A stretch of DNA of 40,992 bases from Rhodobacteraceae bacterium CG17_big_fil_post_rev_8_21_14_2_50_63_15 (GTDB lineage Bacteria; Pseudomonadota; Alphaproteobacteria; Rhodobacterales; Rhodobacteraceae): the NCBI GenBank assembly GCA_002783205.1, contig PFEY01000017.1, forward strand, positions 99,570 through 140,561. Direction: 5' to 3'. Of the stretch, positions 7,465 to 16,609 are shown piece by piece. A program made the translations under genes and the position numbers. Under the pieces are notes generated by a model. It was not told where the DNA came from, ran no database searches, and saw only the letters and a program-made list of their open reading frames with translations. The first letter of the stretch is position 1, and each line of letters starts with the position of its first letter.

Positions 7465-9012
7465 ATGACGATGCAGGTTTTGACGGCGCTCGGCGGCGTC
7501 GGGATGTTCCTTCTGGGGATGGAGGTGATGACCGCCGCCTTGCGCGACCTCGCGGGCGGCGGGGTGCGGCGCAGACTGGCGGGGCTGACATCCTCGCCGC
7601 TGCGCGGCGCCCTGACCGGGGCGCTGGCGACCGGCCTGATCCAGTCCTCGAGCGCGGTCACGCTGATCACCATCGGCGCGGTCGGTGCGGGCCTTCTGGG
7701 CTTTTCGCAGGCGCTGGGCGTGCTTCTGGGGGCCAATGTCGGCACCACCGTGACCGGCTGGATGGTGATGGTTCTCGGTCTCAAGCTCAAACTGGGGGTG
7801 GTGGCGCTGCCGGTGCTCTTTGCCGCGTCGCTCCTCACCTTGCTCGGCCAGGGGACCGCGGCGCGGATGGGGCGCGCGCTGGCCGGGTTTGCGTTGCTGT
7901 TCATCGGGCTCGACATGATGCAGACCGCCACCGCCGGGGCAGAGGCCCTGCTGCATCCGGGGATGCTGCCGGAGGACACCTGGCCGGGGCGTCTGGTTCT
8001 GGTGGCCCTGGGTCTGGGGCTGGTGGCGTTGATCCAGTCCTCCTCGGCGGGGATGGCGCTGGCGCTCGTGCTGCTCGGCTCGGGCGCGATCAGCTTTGCC
8101 CAGGCGGCGGCCCTCGTGATCGGCTTCGATATGGGGACCACCGTGACCGGCCTGCTGGCGGCGCTTGGCGGCGGGCGCGCAATGCGGCTCACGGCGATGG
8201 CCAATCTGCTGTTCAATGTCGGCACCGCGCTCCTCGCCTTTCCACTCCTTGATCTGGTGGTCCCGGTCCTGCGTGGCGTCGGGCAGGGCGCGGATGATCA
8301 GATTGCACTGGTGATCTTTCACACCGGTTTCAACCTCATCGGCGCGGCGATCTTCCTGCCCTTCACCAAGGAGTTTGCCGCCCTCGTCGCGCGTCTTGTG
8401 CGCGAGCGCCCGGTGCCCCTGGCCGAGGGGCTGGACCGGCGGCTGCTGGCCGATCCGGGAGCTGCGCTCGATGCCGCGCAAGCGGTGGCGGACCGGCTCC
8501 GCCGCGAGATCTTCGCGGCGCTTGCAGCGGTGCTCGGGCCGACGGGGGATCTCCGCGCGCTGGCGGCAATCCAGTCGCAGGGCCAGCCCGCGGTCACGGC
8601 GCTGGAGCGTTATCTTGCAAGTGTGCACATTGCGCCGGACCGCCGCGCTGAACATGTCCGCTATGCGGCCCTGCTGCATCAGATCGACCATTTCCAGCGC
8701 CTGCTCGACCGCTGCGCGCAGCGCGACCGCATCGCCACGCTCGGGCAGGATCCGCTGCTGCGCCGCGACGTGGCGGCGCTTGCCACGGAATTGGCGCGGG
8801 GCGCGCGGGCGGCGCGTCTCACCCGGCTTGCCAGTCTGATTGATCGCCGCGCGGCGCGCTTCCGGCGCGCTGTGATCCTGCGCGAACATGCCGGCCTCCT
8901 GCCGGTGTCAGAGGTCTTTGACCGCACCGATGCGATGCGCTGGCTCGGGCGGGTGTCGGATCACGCCGCGCGGCTCAGCCTCCATGCCGAAGAGGCGAAG
9001 GCGGCGCCGTGA
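7465..9012 (+). CDS. Na/Pi cotransporter family protein with C-terminal PhoU-like region
   Basis: The 515-residue membrane protein has the inverted-repeat signature of the NptA/PNaS family. GLIQSSSAVTL is at residues 58-68 and ALIQSSSAGMA at about 189-199, each followed later by a G-rich motif (GANVGTTVTG and GFDMGTTVTG). About eight hydrophobic segments fill residues 1-310. The remaining 200 are a charged helical region resembling PhoU-type domains. The role would be sodium-driven phosphate uptake. ATG 7465 is preceded by AAGGGG at good spacing; an upstream GTG at 7447 is less likely. It converges on leuB with a six-base gap. Confidence 0.9.
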   Translation: MTMQVLTALGGVGMFLLGMEVMTAALRDLAGGGVRRRLAGLTSSPLRGALTGALATGLIQSSSAVTLITIGAVGAGLLGFSQALGVLLGANVGTTVTGWMVMVLGLKLKLGVVALPVLFAASLLTLLGQGTAARMGRALAGFALLFIGLDMMQTATAGAEALLHPGMLPEDTWPGRLVLVALGLGLVALIQSSSAGMALALVLLGSGAISFAQAAALVIGFDMGTTVTGLLAALGGGRAMRLTAMANLLFNVGTALLAFPLLDLVVPVLRGVGQGADDQIALVIFHTGFNLIGAAIFLPFTKEFAALVARLVRERPVPLAEGLDRRLLADPGAALDAAQAVADRLRREIFAALAAVLGPTGDLRALAAIQSQGQPAVTALERYLASVHIAPDRRAEHVRYAALLHQIDHFQRLLDRCAQRDRIATLGQDPLLRRDVAALATELARGARAARLTRLASLIDRRAARFRRAVILREHAGLLPVSEVFDRTDAMRWLGRVSDHAARLSLHAEEAKAAP

Positions 9013-9018
9013 CGGCGC

Positions 9019-10125
9019 TCAGAGGCTCGCGTCAAGCGCGGCGACGATGGCGTCGCCCATCTGCGCGGTCGAGACCGGCGTGCCGCCTTCGGGGCCAAGC
9101 AAGTCCGCCGTGCGCAGCCCGTTGGCCAGCACCGTTTCCACCGCCTGTTCCACCCGCGCCGCATCCTCGCCCATGTCGAAGGAATAGCGCAGCGCCATGG
9201 CGAAACTCAGGATCGTGGCGATCGGGTTGGCCTTGCCTTGCCCCGCGATGTCGGGGGCCGAGCCATGCACCGGTTCATAGAGCGCCTTGGGTCGGCCATT
9301 GGCCATCGGCGCCCCGAGCGAGGCCGAGGGCAGCATCCCCAGAGAACCGGTGAGCATCGCGGCGGCATCCGACAGGATATCGCCAAAGAGGTTGTCGGTG
9401 ACGATCACATCGAACTGCTTGGGGTTGCGCACCAGCTGCATCGCGCCGTTGTCGGCATACATATGACTGAGAGCGATATCCGGGTAATCGGCGTCATGCA
9501 CCTTTTGCACCACCTCGCGCCAGAGCACGCCGGATTCCATCACATTGGCCTTTTCCATCGAACAGACGCGGCCCGAGCGCTTGCGCGCCAACTCGAACGC
9601 CGCGCGCGCCACGCGGTCGATCTCGCTCTCGGTATAGCGTTGCGTGTTGATGCCGACGCGCTCGTTGCCTTCGGTGAAGATGCCGCGTGGCTCGCCGAAA
9701 TAGATGCCGGAGGTCAGTTCGCGCACGATCATGATGTCGAGACCGGCGACCACCTCTTTCTTCAGGGACGAGAAATCCGCGAGCGCGTCAAAGCATTGCG
9801 CCGGTCGCAGGTTGGCAAAGAGGTCCATCTCCTTGCGCAGCCGCAAGAGGCCGCGTTCCGGTTTCACCGAGAAATCGAGATTGTCGTATTTCGGCCCGCC
9901 CACGGCACCGAGCAGCACCGCATCGACCGCCTGCGCCTTGGCCATCGTGTCGTCATGCAGCGGCACGCCGTGTCTGTCATAGGCGCAACCGCCGACCAGA
10001 TCCTCGCTCACGTCAAAGCTCACACCACGCTTGGCCCCGAACCAGTCGATGATCTTGGACACTTCGGCCATGACTTCGGGACCGATGCCGTCGCCGGCGA
10101 GGATGAGAATCGAGGGGTTGGGCAT
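9019..10125 (-). CDS. leuB: 3-isopropylmalate dehydrogenase
   Basis: It oxidises 3-isopropylmalate to 2-isopropyl-3-oxosuccinate, which decarboxylates to 2-ketoisocaproate, using NAD+. The 368-residue product has the family landmarks: [12 protein letters not shown] at the N-terminus, [15 protein letters not shown], a Mg-binding [13 protein letters not shown], and [18 protein letters not shown]. The start at 10125 gives the canonical [13 protein letters not shown]. It is the last minus-strand gene of the split leu cluster, 76 bases after the exonuclease/phosphatase-family gene. Confidence 0.97.
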   Translation of the reverse strand: MPNPSILILAGDGIGPEVMAEVSKIIDWFGAKRGVSFDVSEDLVGGCAYDRHGVPLHDDTMAKAQAVDAVLLGAVGGPKYDNLDFSVKPERGLLRLRKEMDLFANLRPAQCFDALADFSSLKKEVVAGLDIMIVRELTSGIYFGEPRGIFTEGNERVGINTQRYTESEIDRVARAAFELARKRSGRVCSMEKANVMESGVLWREVVQKVHDADYPDIALSHMYADNGAMQLVRNPKQFDVIVTDNLFGDILSDAAAMLTGSLGMLPSASLGAPMANGRPKALYEPVHGSAPDIAGQGKANPIATILSFAMALRYSFDMGEDAARVEQAVETVLANGLRTADLLGPEGGTPVSTAQMGDAIVAALDASL

Positions 10126-10201
10126 GGGATCCGTCCTTGGTTGGGGCATGATGGTGGCCGCTGGCCTAACGCCAAGGTCGGGGATGGTCAAGAAAGCACG
10201 C

Positions 10202-11272
10202 TCAGTCGAGGCTGAGATCGACCCAGACCAGACGATGCGGGCTGGCCCTGGCGGCCAGATCACCCTCTGGCGTGCCCTCTGGGGGCCAGTGGACAGCGGC
10301 GGTGCGCACCTTCAGATCGCGCGACGGCAGGATATAGGAGACCCGCAAGCCGCCCGGTCCGGGCGCGGGCCAGTTGACGGTGTGCAGGCGCGGATCGCCG
10401 GTCTTGTCCGGGGCAGGGGGCACCGGTCCGGGGCGCATCGGGCGGGGGTCTTGCAGCCGCGGATCGGCCAGCAGATCGCGGATTGCCACGTGCCGCCCGT
10501 CGCTGTCCTGGGCGTCAAGATTGGCGTCGCCGATGACCACGAACCGCGCGTTGGGCGCCGCGCCAAAGGCCCCGTCGAGATAAAGCCGCCAGAACCGGAT
10601 TTCGTCGTGGTTGCGCCGCCCGTTGGCATCCTGCGGCCCGTCAAAGACCGGCGGGCCGGCGTGAAAGGCCAGAACCTCCAGCCGCCCCCAGGGCGTGAGA
10701 ACCGGAACCACCCAGTGCCCGGTTGAGGAGAGCCGCTGAATGGCCTGCGCCTCTGCCGAGGGAAACGGCGCGCCCGCCACCTTTGGCAGCAAGGCGCCGG
10801 GCAGGTCGCGCCACAGGAACGCGCTGAAATCGCGCACCGCGTCGCGCTCGATCGGATGGCGCGACAGGAGCGCCATGCCGCCCTGACCGGAAAAGGCGCC
10901 AAAACCCTGCGCATCGCTCGGCCCACCGCGCCGCCCGTCACCATCCATGTCGAGCCCGGTTGCCATGCCGCGGTTGGGGCGCAGCGCAAAGAGATGATCA
11001 TAGCGCGGCCCGTCCTGCGCCAGACGGTCGCGCAGCGCAGAGAGCGCCACCAGATCGAGGTCGTAATCCACGCCTTGCAACAGCACGATATCGGGGTTCA
11101 CGGCGGCCAGCACCTGTGCCACAGCAGCGATCTGTGGATCCTTGCCCGTCAGGATGTCACGCAGCAACAGCCCTGGCCCCGCCCGCTCCAGCCTGACATT
11201 CCAGGTGGCAAGCCGCAAGGTGTCCGCCGCGACCGGCAGGACGGTGCAGAGCGCCCACAGTCCGGCGATCAG
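10202..11272 (-). CDS. secreted endonuclease/exonuclease/phosphatase-family protein (start uncertain)
   Basis: The EEP fold is indicated by [11 protein letters not shown], later [36 protein letters not shown] and a C-terminal SYILPS…HRLVWVDL. These supply the usual Asn, Glu/Asp and His positions. A hydrophobic stretch ending PVAA before DTLRL suggests export. Substrate is unknown. No ATG/GTG/TTG sits at the expected start. The candidates are CTG 11272 (overlapping the upstream TGA as CTGA, with GAGGGG 11 bases upstream), ATT near 11299, or ATG 11401 deep inside the upstream gene. I list CTG because of the overlap, with low certainty. Confidence 0.75.
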   Translation of the reverse strand: MIAGLWALCTVLPVAADTLRLATWNVRLERAGPGLLLRDILTGKDPQIAAVAQVLAAVNPDIVLLQGVDYDLDLVALSALRDRLAQDGPRYDHLFALRPNRGMATGLDMDGDGRRGGPSDAQGFGAFSGQGGMALLSRHPIERDAVRDFSAFLWRDLPGALLPKVAGAPFPSAEAQAIQRLSSTGHWVVPVLTPWGRLEVLAFHAGPPVFDGPQDANGRRNHDEIRFWRLYLDGAFGAAPNARFVVIGDANLDAQDSDGRHVAIRDLLADPRLQDPRPMRPGPVPPAPDKTGDPRLHTVNWPAPGPGGLRVSYILPSRDLKVRTAAVHWPPEGTPEGDLAARASPHRLVWVDLSLD

Positions 11273-12117
11273 ACCCGCTGCAACCCCTCTAGGGACAATC
11301 CGTCTTCGGCATAGACGCGGCGGCGCTTGTCCTCGATCATGTCGGCGATGCGGCTCATCGCGATCCCGCGCATCAACATGCTTGCAGGCAGAAAGGCCCA
11401 TGCGGTCATCATCCAGATCAGGGTTTGCGGGTTGCTGATCGAAATCGGTTCGACCAGATTCGACGCTACCCGGATGATGGCCGGGATCATGAAGGGCAGC
11501 AAGGCCCCAAGCACGACGTTGAGATCGGCATCGCGCCGCAGACGGAACAGGACATCTCCCCCGCTCGTCGGATCAAAAAGCGGCAGATTGACCCAGACAT
11601 TGAACGCCCCACAGCGCCGCGGCCAATCCAGCAGCCGGACGAATGTGACAAAGACCAGCATCATCACCAGCGAAATCGTATAGGAAATGCCTGCTGCGAT
11701 CCGCACCATGTCAAACAGGACCTGATCGGCGTCCGACGGCAGCATCAAGAGCACCATGCGCACCGGAGAGTAGGGAAAATCAATCGCCATGCCCAGCCGT
11801 CCGCCAAGGGCGGTCAGCATCCTTGTCAGATTTGTCGGATCGCTCTGGCCGCGCAGGATCAACGAGATTGTGATCAGGATGAAGGCCAGCGCAAAGAACT
11901 TCAGCCGGTTGAACGGCGGCGCAAAGCGGAACTCGATGATGCTGGGATACCTGCCGTAGTATTCGATGAAGGTCATGAACCCGGCCAGCATCGACAGCAC
12001 GATCACGATCTGCGCGGTGTCCGCGCCGGTCGATGGCACGAGCAAGGCAGGCGCCGCAACCAAAATCGCAATCAGGATGGCGCGCGCAATGGCCCCTGGT
12101 ATTTCCGAGAACAACAC
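11269..12117 (-). CDS. conserved multi-pass membrane protein of unknown function
   Basis: The 282-residue product has about six to seven strongly hydrophobic segments, for example AIARAILIAILVAAPALL near the N-terminus, FFALAFILITISLILRG, and a final MMTAWAFLPASMLMRG. I do not recognise a characterised family. From memory, similar proteins accompany the leu genes in other roseobacters. GTG 12117 is preferred because GGGGAACG precedes it and MLFSEIPGA is a sensible beginning; the open frame continues back to 12243. It overlaps the next gene by up to four bases and probably shares its transcript. Confidence 0.75.
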   Translation of the reverse strand: MLFSEIPGAIARAILIAILVAAPALLVPSTGADTAQIVIVLSMLAGFMTFIEYYGRYPSIIEFRFAPPFNRLKFFALAFILITISLILRGQSDPTNLTRMLTALGGRLGMAIDFPYSPVRMVLLMLPSDADQVLFDMVRIAAGISYTISLVMMLVFVTFVRLLDWPRRCGAFNVWVNLPLFDPTSGGDVLFRLRRDADLNVVLGALLPFMIPAIIRVASNLVEPISISNPQTLIWMMTAWAFLPASMLMRGIAMSRIADMIEDKRRRVYAEDGLSLEGLQRV

Positions 12118-12449
12118 GTTCCGTTCCCCTGCAGCCTGACCGACCGCAGTGCGTTGCTGCGGTCTGTGTCCAACTTGATCCCGCACATTGTGGCGGGTTG
12201 CCTCAATTTTGCCCAAGTTCTGCCATCTTTCAGGTAACGCCACAAGAATACGATGGAGTAAATGAAAGGTTTAAGGCCGATTGAGGGTTGAACTGGTGCA
12301 GGAATACATCAAACTCGTGGCAATTCCGCGGCAACTGCCCATGGTTTTACAGCATCTTGTGGTTTTGCCCATGAGACGCACAAGTTTGGTGCGCCACAGG
12401 CGTTAACGTCGCCACGGTCCGCAGTGGCGTGATATCTTGGGGCCGAGCA
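12118..12449. other. intergenic stretch between leuD and the membrane gene
   Basis: These 332 bases hold the hairpin at 12142-12164, a CCCGC/GCGGG hairpin at 12180-12197, and a CGCCAC/GTGGCG hairpin at 12410-12429. The last lies 20 bases after the leuD stop and may help end leuD transcription, though no T-run follows. I see no gene and no strong promoter. Confidence 0.6.
12142..12164 (-). promoter_or_regulatory. perfect 8-bp hairpin upstream of the membrane protein gene
   Basis: GACCGCAG (12142-12149) and CTGCGGTC (12157-12164) form a perfect stem with a seven-base loop, ending 24 bases upstream of the GTG start at 12117. It could be a 5' leader structure or an operator-like inverted repeat. 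No function is known. Confidence 0.4.
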
Positions 12450-13055
12450 TCATACCCAGGGACGCGCCAGCGCAGCCTTTGCCTCGAACGCGTCAATGGC
12501 CGTGGCCTTTTCCAGCGTCAGACCGATGTCATCGAGACCTTCGAGCAGACAGTGCTTCTTGAACGCATCCACCGCAAAGGAAAACACCTCGCCCTCAGAG
12601 GTCGAGACGGTCTGCGCCTCAAGATCGACCTCCACCCGCGCATTGGCGCCTTTTTCGGCCTCCTTCATCAGCACATCGACCTGCTCTTGCGGCAGGGCGA
12701 TCGGCAGGATGCCGTTCTTGAAACAATTGTTGTAGAAAATGTCCGCGAAACTTGGAGCAATGACGCAGCGGATGCCGAAATCGAGAATCGCCCAGGGCGC
12801 GTGCTCGCGCGAGGATCCGCAGCCGAAATTCTCGCCCGCCACCAGAATCTGCGCCTCGCGATACTGTGGCTTGTTAAGCACGAAATCGGGGATCTCCTGG
12901 CCCGCGCTGTCATAGCGCATCTCGTCGAACAGGTTCACCCCCAGCCCCGACCGCTTGATCGTCTTGAGGAACTGCTTGGGGATGATCATGTCGGTATCGA
13001 CATTGATCAGTGGCAAGGGAGCGGCGATGCCGCTCAGTTTGGTGAATTTTTCCAT
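12450..13055 (-). CDS. leuD: 3-isopropylmalate dehydratase small subunit
   Basis: The 201-residue product is the swivelling small subunit that joins LeuC to isomerise 2-isopropylmalate to 3-isopropylmalate. Family features include [12 protein letters not shown] near residue 20, [18 protein letters not shown] around residue 75, and [17 protein letters not shown]. Length is normal. It is separated from leuC by a plus-strand gene and so must have its own promoter within 13056-13135 or share a transcript read through that gene. Confidence 0.96.
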   Translation of the reverse strand: MEKFTKLSGIAAPLPLINVDTDMIIPKQFLKTIKRSGLGVNLFDEMRYDSAGQEIPDFVLNKPQYREAQILVAGENFGCGSSREHAPWAILDFGIRCVIAPSFADIFYNNCFKNGILPIALPQEQVDVLMKEAEKGANARVEVDLEAQTVSTSEGEVFSFAVDAFKKHCLLEGLDDIGLTLEKATAIDAFEAKAALARPWV

Positions 13056-13135
13056 TCGGTTTTCCTATCTCCAAAGCGCCCGTTGGATGGGTTTTCGGTT
13101 ATTGGCAAAGGTGCAGAGTTCTGTAGATTGCGGGC

Positions 13136-13759
13136 ATGGACATGATGGAACCTGCTATAATCTACGATTGCATCATGCAGCAATGGTCCCCGCAGATCGG
13201 CGATCCCTCCGTCATCGGCTGGGTTACTGTCGCGGCATACGCCGTGACCGGATATTTCTGCATGACCGCAGCACGCAAAGAGCGGGCGCGTGACCGCCGG
13301 TTCTGGGCGCTTCTGTCGATCATCATGCTTTTTCTTGCCGTCAACAAACAGCTTGATCTGCAATCCGCCCTCACCGCGGCCGGGCGCTGCATGTCGAAGA
13401 TGCAGGGCTGGTATGGACAAAGACGCGCCGTCCAGCTTGCCTTCATCCTTGCCTTGATTGCGTCCAGCGTCACGATCATGCTGATCGCCCTCATCACATT
13501 GCGCCACGCCCTTCGGCGCATCGGCATCGCGCTGCTCGGGTTTGGTCTTGTCCTGACCTTCGTCGCCGTCCGCGCTGTGGGCTTTCACGATGTCGACAGA
13601 CTCATCAGCACGACCATCGCCGGAGCCCGGGTAAACTGGATCCTCGAATTGTCCGGACTCATCCTGATCCTTGCAAATGCCGTTTGGGCGTGCCGCGCCT
13701 CCGCGCGCCAAGGCAGGCCCTCGCGCGAGGGCCCCGCGATGCGGCACGGCCACCGCTGA
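13136..13759 (+). CDS. membrane protein of unknown function between leuC and leuD
   Basis: The 207-residue product shows about five hydrophobic segments: residues 27-47, 57-69, 99-121, 130-148 and 167-185. Between the second and third lies a conserved-looking cytosolic stretch, NKQLDLQSALTAAGRCMS, followed by a QGWYGQRRAVQ motif. I recall this NKQLDLQ…QGWY pattern in other uncharacterised bacterial membrane proteins but know no function. It runs opposite to its leu neighbours, is divergent from leuD with 80 bases between, and ends two bases before the leuC stop. Nearby ATGs at 13142 and 13145 are alternative starts. Confidence 0.75.
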   Translation: MDMMEPAIIYDCIMQQWSPQIGDPSVIGWVTVAAYAVTGYFCMTAARKERARDRRFWALLSIIMLFLAVNKQLDLQSALTAAGRCMSKMQGWYGQRRAVQLAFILALIASSVTIMLIALITLRHALRRIGIALLGFGLVLTFVAVRAVGFHDVDRLISTTIAGARVNWILELSGLILILANAVWACRASARQGRPSREGPAMRHGHR

Positions 13760-13761
13760 CA

Positions 13762-15165
13762 TCACATCATCTCCCGCACATCCGTCAGCCGCCCGGTGAT
13801 CGCCGCCGCCGCCGCCATGGCGGGCGACATCAGATGGGTGCGGCCGCCTCGGCCCTGACGGCCCTCGAAATTGCGGTTTGACGTGGCCGCACAACGCTCG
13901 CGCGGCGACAACTGATCGGGGTTCATCGCCAGACACATGGAACAGCCCGCCAGCCGCCACTCGAACCCGGCCTCGATGAAGATATCCGCCAGCCCTTCTT
14001 CCTCGGCCTGCGCCCGCACAAGGCCAGAGCCGGGGACAACCATCGCCCGCTTCACGGCGATCTTCTTGCCCTTCACGATCGCCGCCGCCGCACGCAGATC
14101 CTCGATCCGCCCATTGGTGCAGGAGCCGATAAAGACCGTGTCGATCTCGACTTCGCTCAGCTTCTGACCGGGCGTGAGGCCCATATAGTCGAGCGACCGG
14201 CGCACCGCCTCGACCTTGCCGCCGGTGAAATCCTCGGGCGCGGGCACGGTGGCGGTAATCGGAAGCACGTCCTCGGGGCTCGTGCCCCATGTGACGACGG
14301 GGGCAATATCCTCGCCCCGGAGCGTCACCACCTTGTCCCAATGCGCGTCCGGATCAGAGTAGAGCGTTTTCCACCAGCTGAGCGCCGCCTCCCACTGCGC
14401 GCCCTTGGGCGCGTGCGGCCGTCCCATCACATAGGCGAAGGTCGTCTCGTCCGGCGCGATCAGGCCGGCGCGCGCGCCGCCCTCGATCGCCATGTTGCAG
14501 ACCGTCATGCGGCCTTCCATGCTGAGCGCGCGGATTGCCTCGCCGCAATATTCGATCACATGGCCGGTGCCGCCCGCCGTGCCGGTCTCACCGATCACCG
14601 AGAGCGTGATGTCCTTGGCGGTCACACCGGGGCGCAGCTTGCCGGTTATCTCGACCTTCATGTTCTTGGCCTTGCGCTGAATCAGCGTCTGGGTCGCCAG
14701 CACATGCTCGACCTCGCTCGTGCCGATGCCATGCGCCAGCGCGCCAAAGGCGCCATGCGTCGCGGTGTGGCTGTCGCCGCAGACCACGGTCATGCCGGGC
14801 AGGGTCCAGCCCTGTTCGGGACCGACGATATGCACGATGCCTTGGCGCACATCCGACACGGGGTAATAGTGAATCCCGAAATCGCGCGCGTTCTTGTCCA
14901 GCGCTTCAACCTGAATGCGGCTGTCCTCGGTCATCGTGGCGGCATTGGCACGGTCGAGCGTGGTGGGCACGTTGTGATCGGGCACGGCAATGGTCTTGTC
15001 GGGGGCATGCACCTTGCGGCCGGCCATCCGTAACCCCTCAAAGGCCTGCGGGCTCGTTACCTCATGCACAAGATGGCGGTCGATATAGAGAAGACAGGTG
15101 CCATCTTCGGCCTCGTCAGCCAGATGTGCTTCCCAGATCTTGTCATAGAGTGTCTTGGGGGACAT
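13762..15165 (-). CDS. leuC: 3-isopropylmalate dehydratase large subunit
   Basis: This 467-residue aconitase-family protein carries all three [4Fe-4S] cysteines: Cys349 in FIGSCTNGR, and Cys408 and Cys411 in [41 protein letters not shown] is typical of IPM isomerase. With LeuD it converts 2- to 3-isopropylmalate. GGGAGAGG precedes ATG 15165. A branched RNA-like structure in the leader (listed separately) suggests control after transcription begins. Confidence 0.97.
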   Translation of the reverse strand: MSPKTLYDKIWEAHLADEAEDGTCLLYIDRHLVHEVTSPQAFEGLRMAGRKVHAPDKTIAVPDHNVPTTLDRANAATMTEDSRIQVEALDKNARDFGIHYYPVSDVRQGIVHIVGPEQGWTLPGMTVVCGDSHTATHGAFGALAHGIGTSEVEHVLATQTLIQRKAKNMKVEITGKLRPGVTAKDITLSVIGETGTAGGTGHVIEYCGEAIRALSMEGRMTVCNMAIEGGARAGLIAPDETTFAYVMGRPHAPKGAQWEAALSWWKTLYSDPDAHWDKVVTLRGEDIAPVVTWGTSPEDVLPITATVPAPEDFTGGKVEAVRRSLDYMGLTPGQKLSEVEIDTVFIGSCTNGRIEDLRAAAAIVKGKKIAVKRAMVVPGSGLVRAQAEEEGLADIFIEAGFEWRLAGCSMCLAMNPDQLSPRERCAATSNRNFEGRQGRGGRTHLMSPAMAAAAAITGRLTDVREMM

Positions 15166-15212
15166 GCGTCCTCTCCCGATTTGCTGGTTGAATTGCGTGA
15201 AAAGGGGCGTTA

Positions 15213-15270
15213 GGGGCGACGCGCCTCATGGGCGCGCGGTAATACCGCACATCGCCCCGAAAAACCTCCA
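15213..15270 (-). promoter_or_regulatory. candidate structured leader with tiny uORF upstream of leuC
   Basis: In leuC transcript direction, GGGGCGA (15258-15252) pairs with TCGCCCC (15219-15213). It encloses a GCGGT-ATT-ACCGC hairpin (15248-15236) and a CGCGCC-CATGA-GGCGCG hairpin (15236-15220). A second CGCCCC followed by TTTT lies at about 15209-15200 and could instead pair with the same GGGGCG, forming a terminator-like stem. An eight-codon frame, MCGITARP, runs from ATG 15252 to TGA 15226 behind GGAGG. It contains no leucine codon. A TTGACA lies at 15299-15294 but has no good -10. The structure is visible; regulation is inferred. Confidence 0.45.
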
Positions 15271-15326
15271 GGGCAGGCGCGCGCGATCATCCATGTCAAA
15301 AACCCGTGTCATGCGCCCCAGATACA

Positions 15327-15368
15327 GCGCCGGGCGGACTCTATCAAGAGCGCTCCATCGCCCGGCGC
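15327..15368 (-). terminator. terminator-like hairpin after petR
   Basis: GCGCCGGGCG (15327-15336) and CGCCCGGCGC (15359-15368) form a perfect 10-bp stem around a 22-base loop, 16 bases after the response-regulator stop. No T-run follows, so it may act as an mRNA-end stabiliser or a Rho-assisted end. Confidence 0.45.
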
Positions 15369-15384
15369 GCGTCCCCCGCGCGGC

Positions 15385-16086
15385 TCAATCCGGCACCAGC
15401 ATATATCCCTCGCCACGCACGGTCTGCAAATAGCGCGGCTGTTTCGGATCGGCCTCGATCTTGCGCCGCAGCCGGGTGATCTGCACATCGACGGCGCGTT
15501 CCTGGGCCTGTCCGCCATCGCGGCCCAGATCCTCGACCAGCTTGCTGCGGCTCACCGGTTGACGCAGATGTTCGGCAAAGATCCGCATCAGCTGAACCTC
15601 CGTCGCAGTCAGCCGGACGGCGAGACCGCCGCGGCTCAGTTCGGCGCGCTCGATGTCATAGCGCACCGGCCCCATCTGCACGATCTTGGGCAGCACGCTT
15701 TCCTGCTCTGGCTCTGGCATACGGCGCAGGATTGCGTTGATCCTGAGCAAGAGTTCCTTGGGCTCGAACGGCTTTGGCAGATAATCATCGGCGCCCGCCT
15801 CCAATCCCTCGATGCGGTCGGGCGTCTCGCCTTTCGCGGTCAGCAAGAGAATGGGTGTCTTGTGGGTCTCTCGCAGCGCGCGGGTGAGTTCGATTCCGCT
15901 TTCACCCGGCATCATCACATCCAGCACGATCAGGTCAAAGTCGAGACCGGCGAGCACCCGCCGCGCGTGGCCCGCGTCCCGCGCGATCGAAACCAGAAAC
16001 CCGTGCCTGATCAGAAATTTGCGCAACAGGTCGCGGATTCGATCATCATCATCGACGATCAACAGATGGGGCGTGGGTTCGCTCAT
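15385..16086 (-). CDS. petR: OmpR-family response regulator, PetR-like
   Basis: The 233-residue protein has a receiver domain with acidic residues VDDDD at 11-15, phospho-acceptor Asp56 in LIVLDVMMPG, Thr83 and Lys105 in LPKPF. A winged-helix DNA-binding domain of OmpR type follows (TATEVQLMRIF…RAVDVQITRLRRKIE…YLQTVRGEGYML). No histidine kinase is adjacent. The pairing with a MarR-type gene matches petPR of Rhodobacter capsulatus, reported to be needed for cytochrome bc1 production. Assigning that name is by synteny and family. It overlaps petP by four bases. Confidence 0.88.
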   Translation of the reverse strand: MSEPTPHLLIVDDDDRIRDLLRKFLIRHGFLVSIARDAGHARRVLAGLDFDLIVLDVMMPGESGIELTRALRETHKTPILLLTAKGETPDRIEGLEAGADDYLPKPFEPKELLLRINAILRRMPEPEQESVLPKIVQMGPVRYDIERAELSRGGLAVRLTATEVQLMRIFAEHLRQPVSRSKLVEDLGRDGGQAQERAVDVQITRLRRKIEADPKQPRYLQTVRGEGYMLVPD

Positions 16087-16580
16087 CGGTCATCCTCTCG
16101 TATGGCGTGGTAGCGGCGGCGCAGATCGGGCTCCATCATCGCCTCGAGCACCTGACGAAAACCCGCAACCGCCTGCGGTCCGGCGGCCCGGTAGGCGGCG
16201 CGCATCCGGGCGCGTTGCGCGTCCGAGAGCTTGCGTTCGAGTGCCGCGCCCGCCTCGGTCAGGTGGAGATGACGCTCGCGCTTGTCCGCATCCCCGATCT
16301 TGCTGAGCACCAGACCATCCTCGATCAGGGTGCGCAACACGCGGTTGAGCGATTGCTTGGTCACGCCGAGAATCGCCAGCAGATTGTTGACGGTCGTGCC
16401 CGGACTGCGCGCGATGAAATGCAGCGCCCGATGATGCGCCCGGCCATAGGCCATGGTCGCGAGAATGCGGTCCGGGTCGGCGGTAAATCCGCGATAGGCG
16501 AAAAACATCGCCTCGATGCCCTGTCGCAACTGCTCGTCGGTCAGAAACAGCAGGTTCTCGCCACCCTGAGGTTCGGCCAT
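16083..16580 (-). CDS. petP: MarR-family transcriptional regulator, PetP-like
   Basis: The 165-residue product has a MarR winged helix: YGRAHHRALHFIARSPGTTVNNLLAILGVTKQSLNRVLRTLIEDGLV, followed by the wing DKRERHLHLTEAG. ATG 16580 (MAEPQGGENLLF) is preferred over the frame's extension to 16604. It is the first gene of the petP-petR pair and is divergent from ilvE. A palindrome overlapping its likely promoter suggests autoregulation. Confidence 0.87.
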   Translation of the reverse strand: MAEPQGGENLLFLTDEQLRQGIEAMFFAYRGFTADPDRILATMAYGRAHHRALHFIARSPGTTVNNLLAILGVTKQSLNRVLRTLIEDGLVLSKIGDADKRERHLHLTEAGAALERKLSDAQRARMRAAYRAAGPQAVAGFRQVLEAMMEPDLRRRYHAIREDDR

Positions 16581-16609
16581 GCGCTTGCTCCGTTCACAAA
16601 TCATGCCTG

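Noticed and set aside
6273..8252. Long plus-strand open frame of 659 codons over the nitrilase gene, tRNA-Pro and nptA start
   Set aside because: It runs antisense through a clear nitrilase gene and straight across tRNA-Pro, with no family motif. High GC content produces such long shadow frames.
7333..8889. Minus-strand open frame of 518 codons opposite the Na/Pi transporter
   Set aside because: Composition is dominated by Arg, Gln, His and Ala with no domain; the opposite strand encodes a clear PNaS protein.
13034..14341. Minus-strand frame of 435 codons spanning the leuC tail and the gene at 13136
   Set aside because: It is a shifted frame of leuC followed by antisense of the membrane gene; the correct leuC frame keeps all three cluster cysteines.
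15166..15320. Classical leucine-rich leader peptide upstream of leuC
   Set aside because: I looked for consecutive Leu codons in all forward frames of the leader and saw none; only the Leu-free MCGITARP frame is present.
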